DNA of 64,000 bases from an uncultured Collinsella sp. Its GTDB lineage: Bacteria > Actinomycetota > Coriobacteriia > Coriobacteriales > Coriobacteriaceae. Below, in pieces: positions 19,393-28,297 of this stretch (positions within the stretch are counted from its first letter, which is position 1; every line of letters starts with the position of its first letter). The position numbers were made by a program, and so were the translations under genes. The stretch spans positions 28,429 to 92,428 of the forward strand of contig CABUJH010000001.1 in NCBI GenBank assembly GCA_902491895.1, read 5' to 3'. The notes below the pieces were generated by a model. It did no database searches. It saw only the letters and a program-made list of their open reading frames with translations, and had not been told where the DNA came from.

Positions 19393-19839
19393 GAAGATAC
19401 CGATTTCCATGAGCTTGGACGTCAGCTCCTTACTGAGTTTGGCGGCATTCACCAGCGCGTTTCGCGCTTTGTGGACAAAGCTCTCAGCGGCGAGATGGCC
19501 GTCATGCGCGCCCTCATGCTCGCTGGCGGTTCGCTCACGCCGAGCGAACTCGCTGATCGTGCCTGGGTCTCGAGCGCCCGCATCGCCAATATCCTACGCG
19601 CTCTCGAAGCCAAGGGCTGGATCGAGCGCGAGCACTCAAAGACCGACCGTCGTCGCGTACACGTCACGGTGACCGACAAGGGATTCCAGGATCTCGAAAT
19701 CAAACGACGGGAATTCGAGAACCGCACCGCGGCTTTCCTCGAGCAGCTCGGCGAAACAGATACCCAAGAGATGGTGCGCCTTCTTAGACGTGCCAACGAA
19801 ATTATCGACCGCAATCAAGAAAGGAGAGATGCCGAGTGA
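19390..19839 (+). CDS. MarR-family transcriptional regulator
   Basis: 149 residues from a GTG start with AGGGG 6-7 nt upstream. LTPSELADRAWVSSARIANILRALEAKGWIEREHSKTDRRRVHVTVTDKG is a winged helix with the characteristic DRR wing. Overlaps the first ABC gene by 4 nt (GTGA), so it is translationally coupled and very likely controls the exporter, a common arrangement for multidrug efflux operons. Confidence 0.9.
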   Translation: MEDTDFHELGRQLLTEFGGIHQRVSRFVDKALSGEMAVMRALMLAGGSLTPSELADRAWVSSARIANILRALEAKGWIEREHSKTDRRRVHVTVTDKGFQDLEIKRREFENRTAAFLEQLGETDTQEMVRLLRRANEIIDRNQERRDAE

Positions 19840-22202
19840 GGATTCTCAAGCTCTTTAAAAAGCATATCCTGGCACTGTTCGCAGCTATCGTACTTATCGT
19901 AATCAGCTGCAACGCCGATCTGGCACTGCCTACCTACATGAGCGATATCGTCGACGTGGGCGTGCAGCAAGGCGGCATCGCCTCGCCCGTGCCCGACACC
20001 ATTCGCGCCGAATCGCTCGACGACCTCGAACTCTTTATGAGCGCCAAAGACGCCAAGACGGTAGAGGCTGCGTTTGGCAAGGCTGACAAAAACGGCATTC
20101 GAACGTACAAGGGCACCGAGGAAGAGCGTGCCGATGGAGGCAAAATTACCGACATTATGAGCCTGCCCGAGACCGTCGTCCTTTCGCTCAACCAGGGCAT
20201 CGACGCCGACTCCATGGGAGACATGACCGGCACGTCCAGCGAGAAAGACAGCGACGCCGCTCAGGCCATGCCCACGCCCGAGCAAATGGCAGCGATGACG
20301 CCCGAGCAGCTCGCCGAGATGCAGCAGAAGGCCGCAGCGGCGCAGAATATGCAAAAGCAGATCGACGCCGACGGCGGCAAGATCACCATGAAGAGCCTGC
20401 GCCTGGGTGTCGAGGGCGGTCTGGTAGACCAAAGCAAGCTCGTCGAGGGCGCCAACGAAATGGCGGACAAAATGGGCTCCATGTCGGGCTCCATCGTCAC
20501 CCAGCGCGCCGTGAGCTATGTACAGGACGAGTACAAGGCGCAGGGCATCGACCCCGCCGACGTGCAGAACGCCTACCTGGGCCGCATGGCGACCACGATG
20601 TTTGGTCTGTGTCTGGTGTCGCTGGTCGCCACCATCCTGACCGGTGCCGTGGCTTCGCGCACCGCCTGCTCCATCGCCCGCGACCTGCGCCGCGAGACCT
20701 TCAACAAGGTTATGCACTTCTCGCCGGCCGAAGTGGGCAAGTTTAGCCAGGCCTCGCTCATCACCCGCTGTACCAACGACATTCAGCAGATCCAGATGGC
20801 CGCAACCCTGTTTATCCGCATGTGCCTGATGGCCCCCGTCATGGGCATCGTCGCCGTCATGCGCGTCCTGGCCAACCATACCGGCCTAGAGTGGACCATC
20901 GCCGTGGCCATCATCGCGGTCTCGGCCGTCGTCGGCGTGCTTATGGGCCTCACCATGCCCAAGTTCAAAAAGATGCAGAGCTTTGTGGACCGCGTGAACC
21001 TTACCGCCCGCGAGCTGCTCGACGGCCTGATGCCCATCCGCTCGTTCAACCGCGAGGAGCATGAGCTCGAGCGTTTTGACAAGGCTTCGCTCGACCTAAT
21101 GACCACGCAGCTCTACACCAACCGCGCCATGAGCTTTATGATGCCGCTCATGATGCTGGTCATGAATTGCATCACCGTGCTTATCGTCTGGTTTGGCGCG
21201 CAGGGCGTGTCCGACGGCGTGATGCAGGTCGGCAACATGATGGCGTTTATCTCCTACACCATGCAGATCGTCATGGCGTTTATGATCCTCACCATGGTTT
21301 CGGTCATCCTGCCCCGCGCCGAGGTCGCAGCCGAGCGCGTGGAAGAGGTCATCACCTGCCCCACGAGCATCAACGACCCCTCCTCGCCCAAACTGCCCGC
21401 GACCAGCGCGTCACGCGGTGAACTCACCTTCCGCGACGTGAGCTTCCAGTATCCCGATGCCCGCGCCGATGTCATCAGCGGCGTGAACTTCACCACGCAT
21501 GCCGGTCAGATGCTCGGCATCATTGGCTCCACGGGCTCGGGCAAGTCCACGCTCGTGCAGCTGATTCCGCGCCTGTACGACGTCACAGGCGGCAGCATTT
21601 CGCTCGACGGCATCGACGTGCGTGACATGACCCTTTCCGAGCTACGCCGCCGTATTGGTTATATCCCGCAGCAGGGTCGCCTGTTCTCGGGCACCGTCGA
21701 GAGCAACCTCAAGTTTGCCGGCGATATGGTGAGTGACGAGGATATGCGCCAGGCGGCACGCGTCGCCCAGGCGGAGGACTTTATCGCCGAGCGCGAGGGC
21801 GGCTACGACTCCCCCATCAGCCAGGGCGGATCCAATGTCTCGGGCGGCCAGCGCCAGCGCCTGGCCATCGCCCGCGCGTTGGCCAAAAAGCCCGAGGTCG
21901 TGGTGTTCGATGACTCGTTTAGCGCCCTCGACTACAAGACCGACGCTCGCCTGCGCGAAGAGCTGGCCAAAAACGTCACCGACGCCGCGCTCGTGGTCGT
22001 GGCCCAGCGCATCGCGACCATCATGCACGCCGACCAGATCATCGTGCTCGACGACGGCCACGTAGTGGGCACCGGCACGCACGAGGAGCTGCTGCGCAGC
22101 TGCCCGGCGTACCTGGAGATCGCACAGTCACAGCTTTCCGCCGAGGAGCTGGGGCTTACCCAAGAAGAAATTGCAGCCGTCATGGAAGGAGGCGAGCGCT
22201 AA
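19836..22202 (+). CDS. ABC exporter half-transporter 1 (degenerate nucleotide site)
   Basis: 788 residues: a transmembrane domain followed by an ATPase domain (Walker A GSTGSGKST, signature VSGGQRQR). Between the first and second membrane helices is an extra segment of roughly 190 residues (about 40-240), presumably extracellular and rich in Met, Gln, Ala and Glu. Walker B ends in Asp (VVVFDDS) where catalytic Glu is usual, and the switch histidine is Gln (VVAQR), so one ATP site is predicted inactive. Pairs with the next gene as a heterodimer of the LmrCD/BmrCD kind. Confidence 0.9.
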   Translation: MRILKLFKKHILALFAAIVLIVISCNADLALPTYMSDIVDVGVQQGGIASPVPDTIRAESLDDLELFMSAKDAKTVEAAFGKADKNGIRTYKGTEEERADGGKITDIMSLPETVVLSLNQGIDADSMGDMTGTSSEKDSDAAQAMPTPEQMAAMTPEQLAEMQQKAAAAQNMQKQIDADGGKITMKSLRLGVEGGLVDQSKLVEGANEMADKMGSMSGSIVTQRAVSYVQDEYKAQGIDPADVQNAYLGRMATTMFGLCLVSLVATILTGAVASRTACSIARDLRRETFNKVMHFSPAEVGKFSQASLITRCTNDIQQIQMAATLFIRMCLMAPVMGIVAVMRVLANHTGLEWTIAVAIIAVSAVVGVLMGLTMPKFKKMQSFVDRVNLTARELLDGLMPIRSFNREEHELERFDKASLDLMTTQLYTNRAMSFMMPLMMLVMNCITVLIVWFGAQGVSDGVMQVGNMMAFISYTMQIVMAFMILTMVSVILPRAEVAAERVEEVITCPTSINDPSSPKLPATSASRGELTFRDVSFQYPDARADVISGVNFTTHAGQMLGIIGSTGSGKSTLVQLIPRLYDVTGGSISLDGIDVRDMTLSELRRRIGYIPQQGRLFSGTVESNLKFAGDMVSDEDMRQAARVAQAEDFIAEREGGYDSPISQGGSNVSGGQRQRLAIARALAKKPEVVVFDDSFSALDYKTDARLREELAKNVTDAALVVVAQRIATIMHADQIIVLDDGHVVGTGTHEELLRSCPAYLEIAQSQLSAEELGLTQEEIAAVMEGGER

Positions 22203-24058
22203 TGGCAGACGAGACCAAGACTCAGATTCCCAAGCCCACCCGCCAGCGTGGTCCCATGGGCCGCATGGGCGGCATGCGTCGCGGCGAAAAGGCCAAGGAC
22301 TTTAAGGGCACCATGAGGCAGCTGCTCGGCTATATCGGCCAGCACAAGATTGCCGTGTTTGCCGCCGTCGCCTTTGCCGTGTGCTCGGTCATCTTTAACA
22401 TTGTGGGACCCAAGGTGCTCGGCCAGGTTACGACCAAGCTGTTCGAAGGCCTGGTCGCCAAGGTCAACGGCACCGGCGACGTTGACTTTGACTGGATCGC
22501 CAAGACGCTCGGCTTTTTGCTCTGCCTGTATCTGGCGAGCTCTGTCTGCAGCCTGGTCCAGGGCTGGCTCATGACCGGTGTCACGCAAAAGATCTGCTAC
22601 CGCATGCGCAAGGAGATCGCAGCCAAGATTGCCGTCGTGCCGATGAGCTACTTCAATGGTCACAGCAAGGGCGATGTGCTCAGCCGCATCACCAACGACG
22701 TCGATACACTCGGCCAGTCGCTCAACCAGAGCGTGACGCAGCTTATTACGTCCGTCACGCAGATTATCGGCGTGCTCGTCATGATGCTGTCGATCAGCCT
22801 GCCGCTCACCGGCGTCACCGTGCTCACGCTGCCGGCCGCCGCGATTATCTTAACGGTGATGATTCACTTCTCGCAGCCGTACTTCCGCGAGCAGCAGCAG
22901 GTCCTGGGCACCGTCAACGGCATTATCGAGGAGGATTTTGCCGGCCAGAACGTCATTCAGGTGTTCGACCGCGCCGAGGCTTCGATCGAGGAGTTCGACC
23001 GCCAAAACGACCGCCTCTTTATTAGTGGCTGGCGCTCGCAGTTCCTGTCGGGCCTGATGATGCCGCTTATGAGCCTGGTGGGCAACATGGGTTACGTGGG
23101 CGTTGTCGTAGTGGGCGCGCAGCTCGCGCTGACCGGCAATGCCACGCCCGGCGACATCCAGAGCTTTATCCAGTATGTTCGCAACTTTACGCAACCCGTG
23201 CAGCAGCTGGGCAACGTGAGCAACACGATGCAGTCGATGGCCGCCGCCACCGAGCGCGTGTTTGAGTTCCTGGCCGCGCCCGAGGAGGAGCAGAAGGCCG
23301 ACGCGCAGATTCCCGAAAAGCGCCCCGGCCACGTGGAGTTCGACCATGTCAAGTTTGGCTACACGCCCGACAAGACCATCATCCACGACTTTAGCTGCGA
23401 GGCGCAGCCCGGCCAGACCATCGCCATCGTCGGTCCCACCGGCGCTGGCAAGACCACGCTCATCAAGCTGCTGCAGCGCTTCTACGATGTGGACGGCGGT
23501 TCGCTGCGCGTCGAGGGCGTCGACGTGCGCGACTGGGACCGCGCGGCGCTGCGCGGCGAGTTTGCCATGGTGCTGCAGGATACCTGGCTGTTTAACGGCA
23601 CCATCCGCGAGAACATCCGCTACGGACGCCCCGACGCGAGCGATGCCGAGGTCGAGGCCGCTGCGCGCGCCGCACGCTGCGACCACTTTATTCATACGCT
23701 CGCCGGTGGCTACGACTTTATGATCAACGAGGAGGGCACCAACCTGTCGCAGGGTCAGCGCCAGCTCGTGACCATTGCCCGTGCCATTTTGGCCGACCGT
23801 CCGGCGCTGATTTTGGACGAGGCGACATCCAACGTCGACACCCGCACCGAGGAGCTCATCCAGCGTGCCATGGATGCGCTGATGCAGGGCCGTACCAGCT
23901 TTGTCATCGCGCACCGCCTGTCCACGATCCGCAACGCCGACGTGATCTTGGTAATCCGCGACGGCGATATCGTCGAGAAGGGCACGCACGACGAGCTGCT
24001 CGCCCAGGGCGGCTTCTACGCCGACCTGTACAACTCGCAGTTCGACGAGGCGGCGTAA
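22202..24058 (+). CDS. ABC exporter half-transporter 2 (canonical nucleotide site)
   Basis: 618 residues with an N-terminal six-helix domain and an ATPase domain with Walker A GPTGAGKTT, signature LSQGQRQ, Walker B ALILDEAT and switch H in VIAHRLS. The catalytic residues missing in the partner are intact here, and the signature is the non-canonical LSQGQ, the usual asymmetry of heterodimeric exporters. Its ATG overlaps the stop of the first half-transporter by one base. Substrate unknown; drug or peptide export is likely. Confidence 0.92.
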   Translation: MADETKTQIPKPTRQRGPMGRMGGMRRGEKAKDFKGTMRQLLGYIGQHKIAVFAAVAFAVCSVIFNIVGPKVLGQVTTKLFEGLVAKVNGTGDVDFDWIAKTLGFLLCLYLASSVCSLVQGWLMTGVTQKICYRMRKEIAAKIAVVPMSYFNGHSKGDVLSRITNDVDTLGQSLNQSVTQLITSVTQIIGVLVMMLSISLPLTGVTVLTLPAAAIILTVMIHFSQPYFREQQQVLGTVNGIIEEDFAGQNVIQVFDRAEASIEEFDRQNDRLFISGWRSQFLSGLMMPLMSLVGNMGYVGVVVVGAQLALTGNATPGDIQSFIQYVRNFTQPVQQLGNVSNTMQSMAAATERVFEFLAAPEEEQKADAQIPEKRPGHVEFDHVKFGYTPDKTIIHDFSCEAQPGQTIAIVGPTGAGKTTLIKLLQRFYDVDGGSLRVEGVDVRDWDRAALRGEFAMVLQDTWLFNGTIRENIRYGRPDASDAEVEAAARAARCDHFIHTLAGGYDFMINEEGTNLSQGQRQLVTIARAILADRPALILDEATSNVDTRTEELIQRAMDALMQGRTSFVIAHRLSTIRNADVILVIRDGDIVEKGTHDELLAQGGFYADLYNSQFDEAA

Positions 24059-24087
24059 AACCGGCAGCAAACAACCGCAATGCCAAG

Positions 24088-24126
24088 AAAACGGGGGCGC
24101 AGGACAACCTGCGCCCCCGTTTTGTG
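24088..24126 (+). terminator. Terminator after the ABC exporter operon
   Basis: Sixteen-bp perfect arms 24088-24103 and 24108-24123 with an ACAA loop, ending in TTTTGTG. Confidence 0.92.
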
Positions 24127-24179
24127 TCCTCCGAGCCTCGAAACGCCTTCCCTGAGACCTCATTGACGGCGCTTTCCAG

Positions 24180-24419
24180 ACCCCGTGGGCAAAAAATGGC
24201 AAATATGAGTACTGTTACTTTTTTAGTATCAGCCAAAACAGCCTCAAACGACCTCCTTGCGGCCTCTATACGCCTTCAAATTAATCAAAACGCCCGTTAG
24301 CGGGCTTCTGCGTGGCAATGTTAATGAACATATTTTTCACTTTGTCTATTATCTTGCTAGACCGATATGCTACTAGATTAGCAACCGTACTCATATTTGG
24401 CATTTTTTGCCCACAGGGT
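24180..24419. repeat. Family E: 240-bp inverted-repeat element
   Basis: Forty-bp arms at 24180-24219 and 24380-24419 with four mismatches, beginning ACCC-GTGGGCAAAAAATG on both sides. The 160-bp interior is AT-rich, has a small GCCCGTTAGCGGGC hairpin near 24289 and no ORF. Size and terminal inverted repeats resemble a MITE; no target-site duplication is obvious. Confidence 0.7.
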
Positions 24420-24500
24420 GTTTCCTGGGGAACCGACAATAGCCTTAGGGTCCCGCGCGACGCCACTCCCTCCCGGTATCCGCCGACGTTCCCCCATATA

Positions 24501-24538
24501 AAACCTGCCAAAATAAACCTGTCCCTTTTGGCAGGTTT
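24501..24538 (+). terminator. Hairpin upstream of DAHP synthase
   Basis: Thirteen-bp arms AAACCTGCCAAAA (24501-24513) and TTTTGGCAGGTTT (24526-24538); the loop ends in CCTGTCCC, as in the hairpin at 34524. Could be an attenuator in the aroG leader or a terminator relic. Confidence 0.5.
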
Positions 24539-24636
24539 CGGGGTGGCGAGGGGTTGCACTTTAGCGTGCGACAGCGGATAATGCCGAACACTCGACAATA
24601 CGCTTATTGCTCTTTCTATAGATTGAGGAGGCCCCT

Positions 24637-25668
24637 ATGGCCATGGAATTCAAACGCAGGTTGCCGATCCCCATGGAGATCCGCGAGGAAATGCCGCTTT
24701 CCGCCGAGCTTACTGCCAAAAAACAGGCATTCGACGCCGAGGTCGCCAAGATCTTTACCGGCGAGGACGCGCGCAAGGTACTCATCATCGGCCCGTGCTC
24801 TGCCGACCGCGAGGATTCGGTGCTTGAGTACATGAACCGACTGGCCAAGACCGCCGAGGAGGTCAAAGACAAACTCATCATTATTCCGCGCGTCTACACC
24901 AACAAGCCGCGCACCAAGGGCACCGGCTACAAGGGTCTGCTGCACAACCCCGACCCCGAGGCGCCCGATGACCTGCTCGAAGGCGTTAAGGCCATCCGCC
25001 ACATGCACCTGCGCGTTATTGAGGAAACAGGCTTCTTCACCGCCGACGAGATGCTCTATCCGTCCAACTACCAGTACCTCGTTGACCTGCTGAGCTATGT
25101 TGCCGTGGGCGCGCGCTCGGTCGAAAACCAGGAGCATCGCTTAGTATCGAGCGGCATTTCGGTGCCCGTGGGCATGAAGAACCCCACCGCCGGTTCCACC
25201 ACCGTCATGCTCAACTCCATTTACGCCGCTCAGGCGCACCAGAGCTTCATCTTCCGCAACTGGGAGGTCGAATGCGACGGCAATCCGCTCGCGCACGCCG
25301 TTATGCGTGGTTACATCGGTCTCGATGGGCGCACCTACCCCAACTACCACTACGAGCACCTGGAGCGCCTGGCCGAGCGCTATACCGAGCATGCCGGTTA
25401 CGCCAACCCGGCGGCGGTCATCGACTGCAACCACGACAACTCGGGCAAGCGTCCGCTGGAGCAGTACCGCATTTGCAAAGAGGTGCTCGACAGCTGCCGC
25501 CGCAACGAGTCCATCTCCAAGCTGGTCAAGGGCTTTATGATCGAGTCCTACCTGGAGGACGGCAACCAGCCGGTCGATGGCGGCGTCTTTGGCAAGTCGA
25601 TCACCGACCCATGCCTGGGCTGGGAAAAGACCGACTACCTCATCCACGAGATCGCGGAGCGGGTGTAG
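24637..25668 (+). CDS. aroG: 3-deoxy-7-phosphoheptulonate (DAHP) synthase, class I
   Basis: 343 residues. LLIIGPCSADRED, VYTNKPRTKGTGYKG, GMKNPTAGSTTVML and DCNHDNSGK are the active-site and metal-binding motifs of the AroF/G/H family. Condenses PEP with erythrose-4-phosphate at the entry to aromatic synthesis. GAGGAGG lies 8 nt before the ATG. It stands alone, with a leader hairpin upstream and a family B element immediately after the stop. The isoform (Phe-, Tyr- or Trp-sensitive) cannot be assigned by eye. Confidence 0.95.
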   Translation: MAMEFKRRLPIPMEIREEMPLSAELTAKKQAFDAEVAKIFTGEDARKVLIIGPCSADREDSVLEYMNRLAKTAEEVKDKLIIIPRVYTNKPRTKGTGYKGLLHNPDPEAPDDLLEGVKAIRHMHLRVIEETGFFTADEMLYPSNYQYLVDLLSYVAVGARSVENQEHRLVSSGISVPVGMKNPTAGSTTVMLNSIYAAQAHQSFIFRNWEVECDGNPLAHAVMRGYIGLDGRTYPNYHYEHLERLAERYTEHAGYANPAAVIDCNHDNSGKRPLEQYRICKEVLDSCRRNESISKLVKGFMIESYLEDGNQPVDGGVFGKSITDPCLGWEKTDYLIHEIAERV

Positions 25669-25806
25669 GTTACGGCGTTTTACCAAACGCCGTAACCGGC
25701 CGACGCTGCGCGGGTCGCATTTGGACAATCTGACGTTCAACTTCAAGGGCGCGACCAGAAGGTCAGCGCCCTTTCGTTTCACGTCACCTTGTCTCAAATG
25801 CGACCC
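25669..25806 (+). repeat. Family B nested-palindrome element, copy B1
   Basis: Starts on the base after the aroG stop. Hairpin I: GTTACGGCGTTT-TACC-AAACGCCGTAAC (25669-25696). Outer stem: GGGTCGCATTTG (25712-25723) with CAAATGCGACCC (25795-25806). Box 1 CAATCTGACGTTCAA (25726-25740); box 2 TTTCACGTCACCTTG (25777-25791); inner stem AAGGGCGC / GCGCCCTT with GACC/GGTC at its tip (25745-25773). Copy B2 at 40275 has the same boxes and order with different stems. Confidence 0.82.
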
Positions 25807-25852
25807 GCTCGCTGTCCGTCCTCTACCTGCGGCGGTCTTCTAGCAGAAAAAC

Positions 25853-25973
25853 CAAGTGAGTAGACTTTTTGCAGGAGGGCAAGCACGCCCCAAAACGCCA
25901 CAGCTCTGACCTGCAGTTTTATAGATCATTTGTCGCGATGTGCTCGGCAAGTTCAAAAAAGTCTACTCACTTG
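25853..25973. repeat. Family F palindrome
   Basis: Perfect 18-bp arms 25853-25870 and 25956-25973 around 85 nt. The interior segment AGCTCTGACCTGCAGTTTTA (25902-25921) recurs with three differences near 30294-30313 (AGCTTTGACCTGCGGTTTCA). Confidence 0.65.
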
Positions 25974-25995
25974 TATCTGAGACGCACCAGATTGG

Positions 25996-26037
25996 CAAAA
26001 ACCGCCGCGAAAGGGCCCCTGGTCCCTTCGCGGCGGT
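25996..26037 (-). terminator. Terminator after the BceB-like permease
   Basis: Minus-strand GC-rich hairpin (26024-26037 with 26001-26015, one bulged A) followed by TTTTTGCC. Confidence 0.85.
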
Positions 26038-26074
26038 CATACGCCTCTGATTTTGCGACGGTTTTGTCCGCTTG

Positions 26075-28297
26075 TTACTCGCTGTAGCGGGTGGCAATGG
26101 CGGCTCGCACCATGCCGGTGCTCATGAGGTAGGTCACCAGGAAGTAGCCACCGTATGCTGCCAGGAAGATTGCACAGGTGAGGCTCACGGTGCCGCCGAT
26201 GCTCATATTTCCGAAAATGCTCACCAGCTCGATGATCACCTTAAGTGCCACAAAGGAGTGCGCCAAGCCCACTGCCAGCGGGAACAGAAAGAATACCGCT
26301 TGCTGCGCCATCACCGAATGGCGAATCTGGCGGTCGTCGCAGCCAATCTGTGCCAGCACACGATAGCTGCGGCTGCCGTCGGCCACGTTGGAGAGTTGCT
26401 GGATCGACAGAATCGCCGCGCATGCAACGACCAATACAAAGCCGATGTAGATGGCTAGGTAGCTAATAAGACCGTTCATTTGCGCTGCCTGCGTGTACAT
26501 CTCGGAGCGTGTGATGAAGGTTCCCCACGACCCCGGCTCCTTGCCGTCAACGAGCAGATTGTCGAGCACAGTGTATTTAATACTCTCGTCTGCCTCGGTC
26601 GTATCCATCCCCTGTTTGTAGTTAACGAGCAGGCTACTGGAATACGGCTGCAGATTAAGTTGGAACAACAGCTCGTCGGCAACGACGACGGTACCCGGAT
26701 TACTGCCCATCGCCGAGTTGGCGATGGCCGCCGCATCTTCGTCCGACTTATCGGTTGCGGGCTTGAGCGTATGCCCGCCCAAGGTAAGGGCATGGCCGCC
26801 AGCCATATACTTGGTGTACAGGTCGACCAGCTCGCCGCCCATATCACACGTGAGCAGATACTGGTCGTGACCGATGTGCACCGGCTCCTCGCCCATCATC
26901 TGGCGCAGTTTGTTGTACTGGCTCGCCGGCGTCACAAACAGACCCATCGTATCGGCATTGCTACCCCCGAACGCCTTGGGAAGCTTTTCGCCCATGGCCT
27001 TGCACATTTCACTTGGAGTCACCGAAGGATCCGAACCGCCAAGCGGGTAACTCAGATACGAATCGATCTGCACATGCTCACCGGCAACATCGGCGATATT
27101 GACCTTCTTGCCGGTCTCGTCGTTGTTGTCCGCCGACTTGCCCTTACGATCGCCGTGCCATGGATCGCCGTGCCATGCGGAGTACAAATCGACCGTACTA
27201 TCGGCCAGCACCATGCGATCGGCTTCAGACGGATTGATGTACTCTTTGTAGTAGTCGAGCGTATCGGGCGTGTAATAGACATACGTCTGTGACACGTCAA
27301 CAGGGTTATAGCGCTCCAGGTTTTCGTTCATCACATTGGCAATCGACATACCGCATGTCACCGAGGTGATGGCCAAAAACAGGAGCATCGCGATGACGCC
27401 CATCGAAAAGCACACCGTGTTGACCTTGGCCGCAAGCTGGCGCACGGTAAACATGTTGAGGCCGCGCCAATACACGCCGCGCAGGCTCTGCAGCAGCTTG
27501 ATGAGCATGCCCGAGAGTCCCCAGAACAGGGCAAAGGTGCCCACGGTAACCATAGCGGTCGTAATGCCAAACTGGTTCATGGCCTCTTGCAGCTTGCTGT
27601 CCGTCGCGGTTAGCGGGAACCCATCACGTAGCAGACGGTAATAGGCCACGCCCACAAGCACCACGCCCACGGCAAAGATGGCAATCGCAATCCAGGGGTT
27701 GCGCGTCTTGATGCTCTCGTTGCGACGCTCGGCACCCATAAGCTCGATGAGTTTGGTACGACGCACGGCGCGAAGGTTCAGCAGTAGCGTGAGCACAAAC
27801 ATTACGAGCATGCAGGCAAGGGTCAGATTGAACGCATGCACCGAGAAAAAGAAGTGGAAATTGGCAATCTGTGTCTTAAAGAGCGAGGCCGTAAAGAACG
27901 TCATGAGCTGGGAGAGTCCCACACCCAGCACAATGCCGGCGACAAAGGCCACGACCGATACTATCACCGTCTCGAGCGCCATGATCGTGGCGACGCGCCC
28001 GCGCCCCATGCCGAGCACCTGGTACAGGCCAAACTCCTTCTTGCGGCGTTTCATGATGAAGTTATTGGCATACACCATCAAAAAGGCCATGACACCGGCC
28101 AAAAAGTACGTCAGATCGCCGAGCATGCTGCCCATTACCTGCGCCAAGCCCTTTTCATCGATGCCGGCGATGTCGACTTGCATCGAGATGGTGTTAAAGG
28201 CATAGAAGACCGTGACGCCCAGGGTGAGCGTCAAAAGGTAGACGAGGTAGTCGCGGCCGGCGCGGCGGACGTTGCCCCAAGCGAGTTTACAGAGCAT
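26075..28297 (-). CDS. ABC transporter permease, FtsX/BceB type
   Basis: 740 residues with about ten hydrophobic segments in FtsX arrangement: one near the N-terminus (YLVYLLTLTLGVTVFYAF), several before residue 320, a large mostly hydrophilic loop of about 250 residues around 330-600, and three near the C-terminus. This layout is typical of BceB/YxdM-like peptide-antibiotic resistance permeases. ATG 28297 follows GAGGG and overlaps the ATPase gene by 11 nt; GTG 28309 is possible. No sensor kinase or response regulator is adjacent, unlike most Bce modules. Confidence 0.88.
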   Translation of the reverse strand: MLCKLAWGNVRRAGRDYLVYLLTLTLGVTVFYAFNTISMQVDIAGIDEKGLAQVMGSMLGDLTYFLAGVMAFLMVYANNFIMKRRKKEFGLYQVLGMGRGRVATIMALETVIVSVVAFVAGIVLGVGLSQLMTFFTASLFKTQIANFHFFFSVHAFNLTLACMLVMFVLTLLLNLRAVRRTKLIELMGAERRNESIKTRNPWIAIAIFAVGVVLVGVAYYRLLRDGFPLTATDSKLQEAMNQFGITTAMVTVGTFALFWGLSGMLIKLLQSLRGVYWRGLNMFTVRQLAAKVNTVCFSMGVIAMLLFLAITSVTCGMSIANVMNENLERYNPVDVSQTYVYYTPDTLDYYKEYINPSEADRMVLADSTVDLYSAWHGDPWHGDRKGKSADNNDETGKKVNIADVAGEHVQIDSYLSYPLGGSDPSVTPSEMCKAMGEKLPKAFGGSNADTMGLFVTPASQYNKLRQMMGEEPVHIGHDQYLLTCDMGGELVDLYTKYMAGGHALTLGGHTLKPATDKSDEDAAAIANSAMGSNPGTVVVADELLFQLNLQPYSSSLLVNYKQGMDTTEADESIKYTVLDNLLVDGKEPGSWGTFITRSEMYTQAAQMNGLISYLAIYIGFVLVVACAAILSIQQLSNVADGSRSYRVLAQIGCDDRQIRHSVMAQQAVFFLFPLAVGLAHSFVALKVIIELVSIFGNMSIGGTVSLTCAIFLAAYGGYFLVTYLMSTGMVRAAIATRYSE

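Noticed and set aside
24420..24636. T-box or tryptophan-type leader upstream of DAHP synthase
   Set aside because: No T-box sequence (AGGGTGGNACCGCG) or run of aromatic codons in a leader peptide; only one simple hairpin is visible.
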